Assembly (NCBI GenBank): GCA_946902985.2
Contig: OX336389.2
Coordinates: 790,996,979-791,060,978, forward strand
DNA: 64,000 nt
Direction: 5' to 3'
Source of the DNA: Meconema thalassinum
Lineage: Eukaryota > Arthropoda > Insecta > Orthoptera > Tettigoniidae
The notes beneath the pieces were generated by a model. That model saw nothing but the letters and a program-made list of their open reading frames with translations, did no database searches and was not told the origin of the DNA. This document shows positions 1-11,659 of the stretch, piece by piece. Numbering within the stretch: the first letter of the stretch is position 1; each line of letters starts with the position of its first letter. Both the position numbers and the translations under genes were made by a program.

Positions 1-445
1 AGCCCGATTTCAACGACTCCTCATTCGTCAAAATCCGACCATGCGTTCGGGAGAATCGGCTTTGCCCCTGAATGTATGGCGAGTTAGTATGTGACGTTAC
101 CAGGAAAGTAGGCTATGGGTCAACCTTTTTGAATTTTGGAAAGGGGGTGTCAGCCCGATTTCAACGACACCTCATTCGTCAAAATTCGACCATGCGTTCG
201 GGGGATATCAGCTTTGCCCCTGAATGTATGGCGGGTTAGTATGTGATGTCACCACGAAAGTAGACTATGGGTCAACATTTTGGAATTTTGGAAAGGGGAG
301 GGGGGTGTCAGCCCAATTTCAACGACACCTCATTCGTCAAAATCCGACCATGCGTACGGGGGATATCGGCTTTATCCCTGAATGTATGGTGGGTTAGTAT
401 GTGACGTCACCAGGAAAGTAGGCTATGGGTCAACATTTTGGAATT
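1..445. repeat. Tandem repeat, ~155 bp unit, about 3 copies
   Basis: Three head-to-tail units begin at positions 1, 152 and 310, each opening with AGCCC(G/A)ATTTCAACGAC and containing GACCATGCGT, GAATGTATGG and CAGGAAAGTAGGCTATGGGT-like segments. Units are about 151-158 bp and the first is cut by the window edge. The third runs into a shorter-period array that reuses its last 60 bases. Copies differ by scattered substitutions and a short G-run expansion near 300. No coding potential is visible. Confidence 0.85.
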
Positions 446-655
446 TTTTGATCACACCTCGTTGTGACGTCAGCAGGAAAGTAGGCTATGGGTTAACATT
501 TTGGAACTTTTTGATCACACCTCGTTGTGACGTCACCAGGAAAGTAGGCTAGTGGCCAACATTTTTGGAACTCTTTGATCACCCCCTCGTTGTGACGTCA
601 CCAGGAAAGTAGGCTATGGATCAACATTTTGGAACTTTTCGATCGCACCTCGTAT
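401..655. repeat. Tandem repeat, ~63 bp unit, with TGACGTCA in each unit
   Basis: Units starting with GATC(A/G)C(A/C)CCTCG occur at 450, 513, 577 and 641, a period of 63-64 bp. The unit is the 3' part of the preceding 155-bp repeat. Perfect TGACGTCA palindromes, the consensus of CREB/ATF sites, lie at 402-409, 465-472, 528-535 and 593-600. Binding is not shown; the palindrome is simply part of the satellite unit. Confidence 0.85.
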
Positions 656-690
656 GTGAGGTTAGGTTAGGCTTGGTTAGATAATCCATG

Positions 691-850
691 GCCGCCATTT
701 TGGTTAGACGCTATTTTGGTTAACCGCCATTTTGGTTAGCCGGCATTTTGGTTAGCCGCACTTTTGGTTAGCTGCCATATTGGTTAGCCGCAATTTTGGT
801 TAGGTGCCATCTTGGCCGCCGTCTTGTGACGTCATCGCCGCCATCTTGGA
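691..850. repeat. 17-bp minisatellite (GCCGCCATTTTGGTTA-like)
   Basis: Seven or so degenerate copies of a 17-bp unit of the form (A/G)CCGCCATTTTGGTTAG run from 691 to about 815. They then drift into GCCGCCATCTTGG and GCCGCCGTCTTGTGACGTCA, which contains another TGACGTCA at 827-834. It directly follows a GTTAGGTTAGG-like stretch at 661-680. No gene is seen. Confidence 0.8.
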
Positions 851-899
851 TTTAGAGCGCGCCAAATTCAAAAACTGCTGACGGGGTGCTTTAGAGCTC

Positions 900-3620
900 T
901 TACTGCCCCCCTACTTATATGGTTTTTTTGGTAACGATTGAAGTAATGGGAATTTGTTCCAGGAATGTTATACCGAGGTATATTTTAGAGAATGCGATTC
1001 TTAAAGATCTTATTTGAAGATCCATTTAAAGTCACGATCTGATAACTTATAAGACAGATCTGATTATAAATATTTGGTGACATAATTCGCAAACATAAGA
1101 GTATGGAAGTTCATAAGAAATATATTGAAGAAAGAATTTATATGAGAATGTGATGTGATGTTAGTGAATACGAATTGCAACACATTATTGAAATAATAAG
1201 ATATTGAAGAAAGATTTAAGGGATATATCACAGCTCATAGGAAGCTTTATTGAAATGTGATTTATATAAAAGTAATATAATCGTTATTAGAAGACTAGTA
1301 TTTTATCATATTACCTGTTAAATTAATTCATCGATAAAACCAGTATTTTTATTAGATATTTTTATTAATGATGTTGAAACTGATAGAAGAATTTGTTAAC
1401 GTGAAGTTAGTTGATAATACTTTGTTATTTGAAAAGGAACTGCGAAGTATCTCTAAGAGGGAGATTTTTATTATTCCCGTGTTGACGGAGGTATTTGTTG
1501 GAAGTATGACAATGAGCATTGTGAAGCCATTGGTCAATTGTTGAAAGAATGTGTGTAGTGACAGATTTGCGCATGATTTTGATGTTGAAAATAGGATGAG
1601 TTAAGAAGAAGCAGTATTGTTGGTGTTTATTAATATTTGAATTTATTGAAATACACTCATAGTGTTGAAACTCCTGGAAAGTAGTAGGACAGCGAATCCT
1701 AGTTGAAGTTGTATCCGAAAGAAATTATAGGAACAATGGATCTTTGTTGAAACATAGAATAAACTGAGTTCTCTTTAAATGGTTCTAATCAGAGATTGAA
1801 TTTACGGTAATTATTCAATGAATTGGAAGATTATATTTTTATTAAGTATTTTTATTTTGATGATAGACCAGTTATAGGAGGTCAATGAACTATGTCTTTA
1901 CTTAGTTGCACGGATTATAGAATCCCGAATTGTAATAGTTTCCCGAATAAGACATACTATGGTGAAGATATTTTCTTAAGTCTGTAGGAATTTAAGTGGG
2001 GAAATAGGAAGACAATTATGTCTATTTTGTGTGTGAAGAAGGCAGTTTGCCCATTGTAAATATTTTATATTAACTTGAGTAGTTGATGAACTGCATCGCC
2101 GATATTTGTGTTGTATATAAATTATGTTTAGGATTTAGAAAAAGGTTTATAGTCATGTTTATGCATGTTGTAATTTTTATTTTTAATTTTATTTTGAGTA
2201 GAGATTTTTATCGCTTCTATGAGAAGAATTTAAGTAATAGGAGACGGGAGATAAATTGTATAGAGTAATGAATAGTTTTTGTAATGACCGAGATCTACTT
2301 CAGGGGTAAATTCGTTTTATTTTGGGGACTTTTAAGCGTTATAACATTATATTTTTGTTATGAAACTCCCGTTACCTAGGGCACAGCAGTTGTTTGCCAC
2401 GATTTCATTCGTAATTTTTATTTGAGCTTATGAAAGCCACTGTAAATATTTTTATTGGTTTCTAGAAGAAACAAATATGTGCACTAAACAGAAGTAATGA
2501 CGTTTGGTCATTCTTGACTCAGTTTAAACGTTAGTTGTGCATATAATAAATGCAAGAGATAGGAGGCGTGTATTTTATGTCAATAAATAGGACAGGCACG
2601 TTTTTACGATTCCCGATCTTTTATAGACATTTGGAATTGTGTTTATAGTTAAATGGTAGTGGAATGTGCTATAGGGTGGAAGTTTCCGAGGGACCTTATC
2701 CGCATCCTTACGCCTGAGATTTTCATGGATTCTCGTATTTCCTGAGTAGTTTGAGAACCCTATTGTTCTGTAGTTTGTTTCTATAGGACATTCAGTTTGA
2801 AAAATCCCTGTTCCTTATTCTGAGTGTATTCGCCAAGTAACATTGTGTTGTTTTTTAGCCGGGATTTCAAGATGTTACAATCCATTATTTTTCCAGCATC
2901 GGATTTTGATGGATCATCCAGAAATAAGGGTGCAGCGATTTTATTGCGATCCCAACGTGAGTGCTAGTTATTTTGGCCCCACAGTTGAGTGTCTAGCGAT
3001 TTTATGGTGCATATCAACGGTTTGGGACTAGAGATTACGGTCATCATTGTTGATAGTGCAGTGTTTTAATTAGCAATTCCGAGGTGATTAACTAGAGATC
3101 TTAGTTAGTGCACAGGGAGGAATTTAGGTTGAAGGTAGACGCATTGTGGAACCTTGACATGATGTGATCACCTTAGAAAACATTTTTAATTGTTACACGA
3201 GAGTGTTCGATAATCGGTGGAAGACAAGAAATTTTTTAACAAATAGTCAACCAACGTTTATCGAGGTGAGAACGGCTTGATGAAAGAAATCTAACCTGAA
3301 CTGTTAACTATGCATTGCTGTTAGAGGTAGACTAGTTCAAGGATTAACCTCAGGAAGGTAATGACTAGATCTTATTTATTTGATTTACTGGCGGTATGGC
3401 TATCTAGACGTCATAATTAATGTAAAGTTCATATTGTAAATTAGAATTGCTGTTTGATTTTTATGTTAGTAGACCGTTGGCTACAAATGATATGTGTCAT
3501 ATAGGGGCTACAGATTCTGAATCCGTAATTTAAAGAAGTCAGGTATACGTAAATTACGGTAAGTTAACTGGTAAACTATTGAATCTCCTTTTTTATTACT
3601 ATTATAGTGGTAAAATTGTA
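900..3620. other. AT-rich stretch without a recognisable gene
   Basis: About 2.7 kb of AT-rich DNA with only short chance frames of about 60 codons. It lies upstream of the gypsy-like gag and may hold the 5' untranslated part or remains of the left LTR. I could not match any segment to the sequence after the integrase tail, so no LTR pair is claimed. Confidence 0.5.
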
Positions 3621-3681
3621 GTTGTTTCGGATATTCTCGATTGTTATTGTATTGATTGTTCCCTTTTCTCAAGATAAGAAG

Positions 3682-5906
3682 ATGCCAGGAGACCTGGAAG
3701 CAATTAGAGCAATGTTTACCACATTTCAGGAAACGCAGGGCAAGTTAGACAAATACTTGGAAGCCCTACATCAAGCCCCACACAAGAATCAGAAAAAAGA
3801 ACGAGAAATTAAGAAAAATGCAGAAGAAATTAGGAGAGAGGTTAAAGCTGACACAGATAGATTAGCTAGGCAATGCCAAAATAATGCAACTGAGACCAAA
3901 ACATATTAGCCAAATGCAAACTCAAAATAAAGAGACCGAATTTACATTACCTAATTCCCAAGCAACTTTAGCTACGTTGCAAACTAAATTCAATGAATCC
4001 CAAGCAACTCTAACTACACTAGATACCGTGGCTACTGACACCCAGAATATTTCAACTAGGACCTTAACTTCCTTGAGAGCTTTAGAAATCCAGTCTGAAG
4101 ACAATAGTAAAAAGCTCACAGATTTTCAAAATGATATAACGCTCCAACTAGGCAAGTTCCGATCTGAAAATCTAGGTATCAACTCCAACCTCGATGAGTT
4201 GAAAACAACTGTGGCTAAGCTACAAATACAGGTGAATCAGAAGGCCGATCTTGTAAGGGCTGATATAGAAATAGATATGAAGGTTATTGTTAATGAAAGT
4301 GTTGTTAAACTTAAGAATGAATTGATTGAAGCCTCAGGCCTTACTGTGAAACGTTTAGACGATGATTTCTCTATAAAACTTGTTATGGCCGAGTATCGTC
4401 TCAATAAAGATATTGTAGATGTTAGAAATGATTTTGTTCAAAAAATACAAAATTTACAGTCACAACAACTTGTAAATTTAGAACCAGATCTGGGCAGTAA
4501 GATTAAAGAACACGTGAATTCAGAAATAGATAGTAAAATCTCTAATTTAAGTTTCGAAATTGAGTTAATCAGAAGTAAGTTACAGGAAGTTAATTTAAGC
4601 GATTCTCACAATTTGGAGGATACAAATAAAGGTCAGACTATCGAACTTAATAATGACAATGGATCGATGCCTGACTGAGTTGAAGAATGTAGTACTAGAG
4701 AAGAGCGAGAAAGATTGCAAGAACGAGTAGATAGATTGGAAGAGGAATTATTTCAAGTGAGGAGGCTAAATTTACCACCAGTCAGAGATAGTCAGGTGCG
4801 ATTCTCGACGCCTAATGCGAACATGCCACCAGGAAATACGGTATCAAGTATTCCAAATGTCATGATAATCCGCAATACAGACCAGAAACCACGTACCTTC
4901 CCAGGAAATGACGGTATAACTCCAATAGAATTCGTAAATGATGTTTCTGAGCATTTTATTGAAAATAACGTCCCTGAAGAAAGAAAGTTAACACTAGTAG
5001 AGCGTTATTTAACTTCTACCGCGCTTCAGTGGTATCGTGATTTCAGATGGACATTTAGGTTTTTGAGGACTTTGTGGATGCCCTCATAAAACGATTTTGA
5101 TCGACGGACGAACACCATAACTTAAGGGCAGAGGCATACTCGCGGAAGTATGCTAGTTCGCATCCCACTCGTTATGCAAGCTACTTCGCAACGCAATTAG
5201 CCCGGATCCAATATTTACAACCTCCACCGTCAGACATAGAAATGATCCAAACAATATTGCGACAATACCGGTCGATGTAAGAAGGAACATATTAGCGTCT
5301 AGAATATCCAGTTTGCAACAAATGAACGATTTGCTCTGGCAACTTGACTATACGTCCAATGCGTCGAATTCAATCTTTCGCAATCCGAGAACGGATCATC
5401 GCGAAGTCAACACCATCATGATCGATGAGATGCAGCAAACGGAGGAAAATGTAAGAGATAATCGGAGAGGAGGACCTATTAGGAATGGCTATACTCAGAA
5501 TCAGAGAAATGAATATCAAAACCGTAGGCAACAAGATAGCAGGCCATATCAACGATATTCGCGAAATAATACCCAGAATAGAAGAACGGGTTATCAATAT
5601 AACGATGCATATCCCCAGAATAATTATTACCAGAGGGGTAACAACAACAACAATAATCGCCAAGGATATTCGCGATACAAAAATTGGAACGATGACAATT
5701 ATAATCGCCAGAATTTCCTGCAGCGAAGGAACCAGGAAAATCAGAACTACGTCCGAAATCAGCGGGAAAAAAACAGGGGACGAGAGAGAATAGACCACGA
5801 CAGGATGAACAGAAACCAAGCACAAGTAGACAGGAGGACAGAGGTAACGATAATGAAACCTCTGGGCAAAGAAAAACTTCAAATAGAAAACAGTAATAGA
5901 CGATAG
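3682..5906 (+). pseudogene. Ty3/gypsy-like gag, decayed
   Basis: Gag polyprotein of an LTR retrotransposon. In intact elements it assembles the particle that packages the RNA. The likely start is the ATG at 3682 (MPGDLEAIRAMF). The first ~330 residues are Gln/Asn/Lys-rich and coiled-coil-like. A capsid-type region follows at 4870-5370 with the motifs PRTFPGNDG, FVNDVSEHF, LTSTALQWYRDF and DFVDALIKRF, typical of retrotransposon gag. The C-terminal ~150 residues are very rich in Asn, Arg, Gln and Tyr, a nucleic-acid-binding tail without a CCHC knuckle that I can see. It is broken by frameshifts near 3908, 5066 and 5270 and by in-frame stops at 4676, 5098 and 5904. The reading frame runs straight on into an integrase tail, so protease, RT, RNase H and most of integrase are missing. 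The gypsy-like assignment rests mainly on that integrase tail. Confidence 0.75.
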
Positions 5907-6281
5907 AAAATCTTCACATGCTATGGAAATAATGAAGTATTTAGGAGAATTCCTAAAGATACTCTACCGACGAGAGAAAGAAGAGTAGAGGCAGCCCATG
6001 AGAATCAAATCGCAGCGGCAGAGTGACGGGAAAATCGCACGCAAGGAAAACGGTATGATACACCGCTGAGAAAAGACGATTTATTGGTTATAAAAAGACC
6101 TACGAAAGCTGATGTGACGAAGCAAATATAACCAAGATTTGCTAAGGCATATTACGGCCCGTTCAAATTATCAGAGAGTTTTGGTAATAATTGTTACAAG
6201 ATTGTTAACATTCAAGTTGATCAAGTGAATGGAAACTGCAATGCAAAGAATTTAAAACGATATTTCAGAAGGATAGAATAA
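5907..6281 (+). pseudogene. Gypsy-type integrase C-terminal remnant
   Basis: The frame continues from the gag stop codon and reads a typical end of a Ty3/gypsy integrase: RRIPKDTLPTRERRVEAAHE, then KRYDTPLRKDDLLVIKRP, then the GPY/F-like module AKAYYGPFKL...NNCYKIV, ending NAKNLKRYFRRIE and TAA at 6279. Two in-frame stops lie inside it: TGA after IAAAE, and TAA just before PRFAKAYYGPF. The catalytic core (DDE) is absent. Because it is collinear and in the same frame as gag, the junction near 5907-5935 looks like one internal deletion of pol rather than two separate insertions. Confidence 0.8.
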
Positions 6282-8854
6282 AGAATAAAATACGGTACAG
6301 TTAATATCTGATGAATACTTTTCAAAAGCATTGTATCACGCTTTTGCAATGGAAGTTGAGTGAGGATTGTACGCGTATATATGAGCTTGGAGATATTCAT
6401 GTTCTCAAAGTTTTCTAACTAGCCAATGCTAAATAAAGTCCACACTGAAAACAAGCCACGAAACTGTTTTATACATCTCACACAGTTAGCCAGTTAACCG
6501 GGCCGACCAATGAGGAAATTATTAGCAGCCACGTGATCGACAAGGCACAAAGGGAGCGCGGCACAAAGGAACTATGGCACAACGAATGCACGGAGATACT
6601 CGAAGACTTCCGACGAACCGACAGGCGCACGCGAGTGAATCGCGACCGCAGGCTAGGAGGAGGGGGACTCGAGGCTGGCGCGTGTCGAACGCAACCAATA
6701 AGAAGATGCCTCACTTAGATAAAGGCAGATAGTGCAATTACCATAGCTAATTACCGGCATGATTTTAACACTTTATAACATCATAGAGGGTGTTAAATAA
6801 TAAATAAGAAGTATTTATTAACATTGCGGCTAATTAAATGTTTAATTAAGGATTATCATCATCATCGCTAATAAGGAACCAATCAGAACCATGCTCTTAA
6901 AGGTGACGGTAACTTTATTGTAGGCGAGGGAAAGTTGAGAGAGGAATCGTGGCTCTTAATAATTACGACTTCGTCAGGAGTGGACGTCTTAACCAAATAC
7001 TCTACAAGTGATCAAATCTGATAGATATTATTATACCTTTGAAGAAGATGACTACTGCAAGCAAATAGCAACGAGAACGACGGCACTTAGTTCTGTGCAA
7101 GAATATGAAGTCGACATACTACTACATTTGAAACATATTAAGAAATTATTCTACGTGTTTCTATTATGTCGAAAATTCTGAAGTTGAGGGAGTAGAATAC
7201 AACTGAATCTATAGAGATCGTAATGACGAACTAAAATGTTAATGGGAACATAACTATGATGGCAGCGAGAGTATTCGAAATTACATAATATCAATATCGT
7301 GGGGGAGATAAACATCTCGTCTCTCCCATGTAAAGTTATTCTACGTTTACAAATGTCATTTCACCAACTACAATGACGAATACTACTAGCAAATGTTGGG
7401 ACGGTCCCCTTTGATGGGCCACGGATGTTTTGTTTTCCAATTCCTGCCCCGTTTCATTCATCATCACTCATTCTATTAATTAACTCCTCTAATGAGGTTA
7501 GCGGCATGAAGATCATCTGGCCGTAAAAATCAAACGACTCATAGAAGTTCATCAAATTTCATCCCCGACACCGTAGAAACGGAAATGATAATGAGTGGAC
7601 ATACACAGTGTATTTGCATGGTAAAATGTGTGAATGTGTACTGTTATGAAACGAAGGCTACGAAATAGTGATAAGGAGGATCGAGCTAGCCAGGAACGGG
7701 CAAATGAGCCGAGATGAAATGACCTGATGGTACCGAGTTGAAACGGATGGCCTAACAAAATGTATCTTGCACGCGGGCAGCACGCTACCTCCATATAAAT
7801 TCATCTTACTATGGTCGTAGAGATGCCCCTCATCTTCGGCCAAATGCCTAGGAGGGAGGAAGCCGCCAGCTCAAGCTATGCAGTATCGTGGCTGAGTAAA
7901 TGTAGAACAGTAGCCTACTTACTGTACGGGGATTAGTTTTGTTTAACTTTCGTAACCATGAAACGCACATTCAGTCAGCTAGAGCTCTAATATTACTGAA
8001 TACATAAGACGAGCGTGGATAGCTACTAACACTAAGCCCACATTTTGATTATTTTGATTGCCCTCCCATTCATGTTGCCTCTTATATTCTACCGTCCTTC
8101 TTCGCTGTTTTTAGACTTAATTATTTTTAGTAAAACAAAAACTTATCTACAATTAGCTTGTCATTCGTCGCCCAAAAATTTAATGAATTATGTATTAAGT
8201 GTGTTTTGATGACGTTCCTGGCTTAGTCGGGGTGCGACCGACGTTTATGCGACAGTCCACTAAACATATCGAATTATCCCTTTAGGCCTCAATAATAGAT
8301 GTAAGTTAACTGCCATTCATTTTAAGAGTGTTAGGTGAGGAATGCGTTAATTTGATGCATTTCCTTTTAAAATTATCACGCATGAATGAACGTAGTGTAT
8401 TTATAGTGAAGGATATGTATACTTTATTCCACCCAATTCTCTCTTGAATCCTGTGTCATATCCCGCCTACATCACTGCTTATGCTATGCAATATTGATAT
8501 ATTGACATGGACTCACATAACGCAAGTGAGGAATATGCTCGGAATAGTTCTAAATAACTATGACTGTGCTGTACAATACTCCAAATTATATTAACCGAGA
8601 ATGCCACTGCTTGTAAATAATCTGCTACAGATAAGCAGCCCTTGCCTGCTGTGACAGACTGGCAGGACTGGGCTGTGTCGAACCGATCAAGCAACGCCAG
8701 TTGGATAACTTACTGCCTTGCACGCGATCAGCGCACCATCTCCAACTAAACATTTTGCACAGTTTCTTCATCTGTGGCCCAGATTCACGGAAAATCATAT
8801 GGATTTCGTTATGTCATATGCTATTGTCAGTATAACATATTATAATGAACTATG
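6282..8854. other. Region after the gypsy remnant; no gene seen
   Basis: The stretch just after integrase should contain the polypurine tract and 3' LTR, but I cannot fix their limits. A GC-richer block at 6490-6720 has two CCAAT motifs and a CACGTG and could be LTR promoter sequence. The rest to 8850 is ordinary AT-rich DNA with short chance frames. Confidence 0.4.
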
Positions 8855-8856
8855 TA

Positions 8857-9664
8857 CAGGGTGCGACAGAAACAATCACCCATTTTAAATAGTGCGCCAT
8901 TGTTGGACACAGCTGCGTAGAGTGTTGATGGTTGTACCAGTGAGTCGTTCGGTTCAAAGCAGTTCCAGTCAGTATCGAGTGTTGGTCACACGAACATCGC
9001 GCATTTGTAATTGAAGCGTTCTTCAAAATTTGTGATAGTGTAACACGAACACAGCGTTCGATTCGACAACATTTTGATTTCGGTCGAAATTATAAAGTTC
9101 CATCCCAGAAGATAATTACGAGATGGGTCCGGCAGTTTAGAACAACTGCATCTGTAAGAAACAAGACGCCCCCTGGGCTGGCAGTCCACATACGGTTCGC
9201 ACCCCGGACAATATTGCAAGAGTGACAGCTGCTTTCAAGCGAAGTCCTACACGATCTGTTCGTCGGCATTCACAAGTCCTAAACATCTCGGACAGAAGTG
9301 TACGACGGATGTTGCATCTGGATATAAAGTTCCATCCTTACAAGTTCCAATTGGCGCAAAAAGTATTGCCCAGAGATCTGCAGGCACGTGAAACATTTTG
9401 TACATAGCTTCTGGAGATGGTGAACACTCAACCAGATTTCATCAACAACCTCGTGATGTCTGATGAGGCCCATTTTCATTTATCACGCTATGTGAATAAG
9501 CAAAACTTTAGGTACTGGGCGCCTAACAATCTTAAGCTGATTGACATGAGTCAACAAAATTGTAAGAAGTGTTCTTTCGAATGGTGTACATTCATAAAGT
9601 TTAGTTGTATTTGTTCATGGTAAAATGAAACGTGTAAAATGGGTCATTGTTTCTGCCGCACCTG
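8857..9664 (+). mobile_element. 808 bp TA-flanked DNA transposon, internally deleted
   Basis: Near-perfect terminal inverted repeats of about 26 bp (left CAGGGTGCGACAGAAACAAT, right CAGGTGCGGCAGAAACAATG read from the other strand) are flanked by TA at 8855-8856 and 9665-9666. TA duplication and the encoded remnant place it in the IS630/Tc1/mariner superfamily. Autonomous relatives are about 1.2-1.3 kb from family knowledge, so this copy has lost the 3' third of its transposase. Confidence 0.85.
8995..9620 (+). pseudogene. Tc1/mariner-superfamily transposase fragment (DUF4817-type)
   Basis: Read in two frames, the segment matches the N-terminal and early catalytic parts of an insect transposase family. 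The helix-turn-helix part includes HRAFVIEAFF, SQKIITRWVRQFRTTASV and NKTPPG, then DNIARVTAAFKRSPTRSVRR, NISDRSVRRMLH and DIKFHPYKFQ. The motif NLVMSDEAHFHLSRYVNKQN supplies the first catalytic Asp. The frame changes just after NKTPPG (about 9173), and a stop at 9405 separates the two downstream parts. The second Asp and the Asp/Glu of the triad are missing, because sequence after FRYWA jumps almost at once to the right inverted repeat. It is non-functional. Confidence 0.8.
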
Positions 9665-9865
9665 TATAATTTATATACTCGATGGCATGATTTGGCAAAG
9701 CCATTTCTTCAATGTTTCCTTCGTTATTTATAAAATGACAGGTATTCTGTCAGTGAACACATTTATGTGTCCAATTGATTTGGGTGGGATATGACGGTTA
9801 TTTATCACACTTACTAACCTACTGTAGATACAATAGTCACGCGGCGTAGCCGTACTCGTTAAATC

Positions 9866-10155
9866 ATGCACCTCGGCTGCGAGGGCAGCTGCAGTAGGTC
9901 TGTAGATCGCATGTTTGAATCCTGGCTTTAATATCGGCTATCCTGAATGTGGTCCTTCGTCGGGATTTTTCCACACCTCCTTGATGTAAATGCTGGGATA
10001 GCACTCTACTTAAAGTCCCGCGGCACCAAACTAATCCCTGTCCCACACTCCTGCAATTATCACATAAATGCAGGTCCATCAGACAAGTCCAATACATACT
10101 CAACTACACGGGGCTGATGACGAAGATGTCCCAAGTCCTAAAATGAATTAACAAC
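9866..10155 (+). mobile_element. tRNA-derived SINE (family A)
   Basis: A head with a pol III B-box-like GTTTGAATCC (about 9912) is followed by a body containing GGCTATCCTGAATGTGG and AAAGTCCCGCGGCACCAA. The tail is CTACACGGGGCTGATGACGA...CCTAAAATGAATTAACAACAACA. The same body and tail recur at 26945-27318, which is what identifies it as a dispersed element. The tail alone recurs at several other places in the window. Confidence 0.75.
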
Positions 10156-10159
10156 AACA

Positions 10160-11655
10160 CTTCTAGATATAATAACATGGATTAATTATACACTTGTACA
10201 GTTAGAAACATTTTTCTAAATATGTGGCTTAATTGTTATTCCCCTGTCAATTTAATTGGGCTCATAAATGTGTTGAGCCACTGAAAATCAGCAAACTCAC
10301 TCAATTTAAAGTGGGCACACATTTCTAGAATTTATTCTTGTTTGAAATGTAATTCCATGAATTGTACTGTCAAAAAAACCTTCCTTGGAAAAGGGAGTAT
10401 CATTAGGTAAGCTATTGAATTGGCAAAAGGAACAATTATATTGATGAATTGTGGCAGTATAATCAATTCCAGAATTTTTTTCCTTAAAGTAAGAAAATGA
10501 GCTCAATCCAAACTCTCTCCCATGACCAAGACTGAGAAAACCACCAATAAGATAGCCAGTAACCGCAGTCGGCTACCTAAATGAGTTAGCCACTCCATAC
10601 TGGGACAGTTCTACAATCCAGAATACTACATCGATACTGCAATTTGTCAATTCAAGATAAGATTCGACAAATGTGGTATCAAGAATTGCATACAAATGTC
10701 TGGAAAAACTAGTATCCAGCCGGTAACTGCCCAATCGTTCACATGTGAGCATTAGAATTTGTACCTAATACGTTCTCAAAGAGCAGAATATGCCACCAAA
10801 TGGGGATTTTCCACACTTACGCAGAACTATCACTGGAAACTGGCTTTCATAATACATTGTCAGATGAGTCTTCAGAGTAGCTCTACACGAGAAAGTTACC
10901 TCAGGGAGTGTTGGGTAAGGAGAGGATTGGTTAGGAATCCAGCCCAAGGAACACATCCGCAGAAAAAACAAATCAAAAATAAATAGGCCAGACTTTAATA
11001 AACATTCTACTAAATTTATTGCAAGAAAATGAGCTGATCCCTATCCTACGTCATAGAGGGGTTAAACGAGAGAGGGGTTAATAGAAAGGTTGACCGACTG
11101 AAAAGCTTTCTTTATCAGAATTTGGCATCACTGAATAATGGCTTTTATCACTGCAAACCTAACTAATCCCCAGATGTTCCCTCTAGAAATTCTAATATCA
11201 AAAATATAAGCAAGTAAGCTAGGATCATGACACGTAATCCCTACCCAATACAATCCCATTTAAAAATAATTACTAATTACGCTCGAATCTACAGAAAAGC
11301 AATCGACGTCCACATAAAATTTTGTTAAGAAATTTAATAAATGGCAATAATAAAAATATCTTAAGTTACGACGGTGTCACATGCAACAGTTATCTTGACG
11401 TTACGCATCTAGCTAGTCTTATCTGAAAATTTACGTCTAAGTAGACGATAAGCGTTAAACAAGGAAAATTAAAAGCTAAAGTAACAGTTTACCGCCTAAT
11501 GATTAAAAAAATACAATACCAATTAATAGAATGGTACACTCCTGAAGTCGCACTATTCGTGCTCTACTTACGCATGCTATGCACCATTTGTGCGAAGCAG
11601 TCATCTTATAAATGGAGGAAACAGTTACGTCGGCAAGAGGATAGATTTAAACCTA
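10160..11655. other. No confident gene; possible zinc-finger fossil at 10765-10971 (minus)
   Basis: Mostly AT-rich DNA. On the minus strand 10765-10971 reads FSCRATLKTHLTMYYESQFP and then KCGKSPFG, which resembles worn C2H2 zinc-finger repeats with key His/Cys residues lost. This is weak and may be chance. Nothing else in the stretch is recognisable. Confidence 0.3.
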
Positions 11656-11659
11656 CGAC

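Noticed and set aside
661..680. Telomeric repeat (TTAGG)n
   Set aside because: GTTAGGTTAGGCTTGGTTAG has only two adjacent TTAGG units and then degenerates; this is a common insect intergenic phrase, not a telomere.
5370..5882. Long minus-strand frames (170 and 114 codons) opposite gag
   Set aside because: They are mirror readings of the Asn/Arg-rich gag codons (AAY/CGN read backwards as Ile/Val/Leu) and have no independent support.
900..8850. Search for LTR pairs around the gag-integrase remnant
   Set aside because: No direct repeat of LTR length was found by eye between the left and right flanks; an LTR annotation would be invention.
10765..10971. Zinc-finger-like minus frame
   Set aside because: Only one partial C2H2-like spacing, with His/Cys changes. 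Mentioned in the region note but not called a gene.
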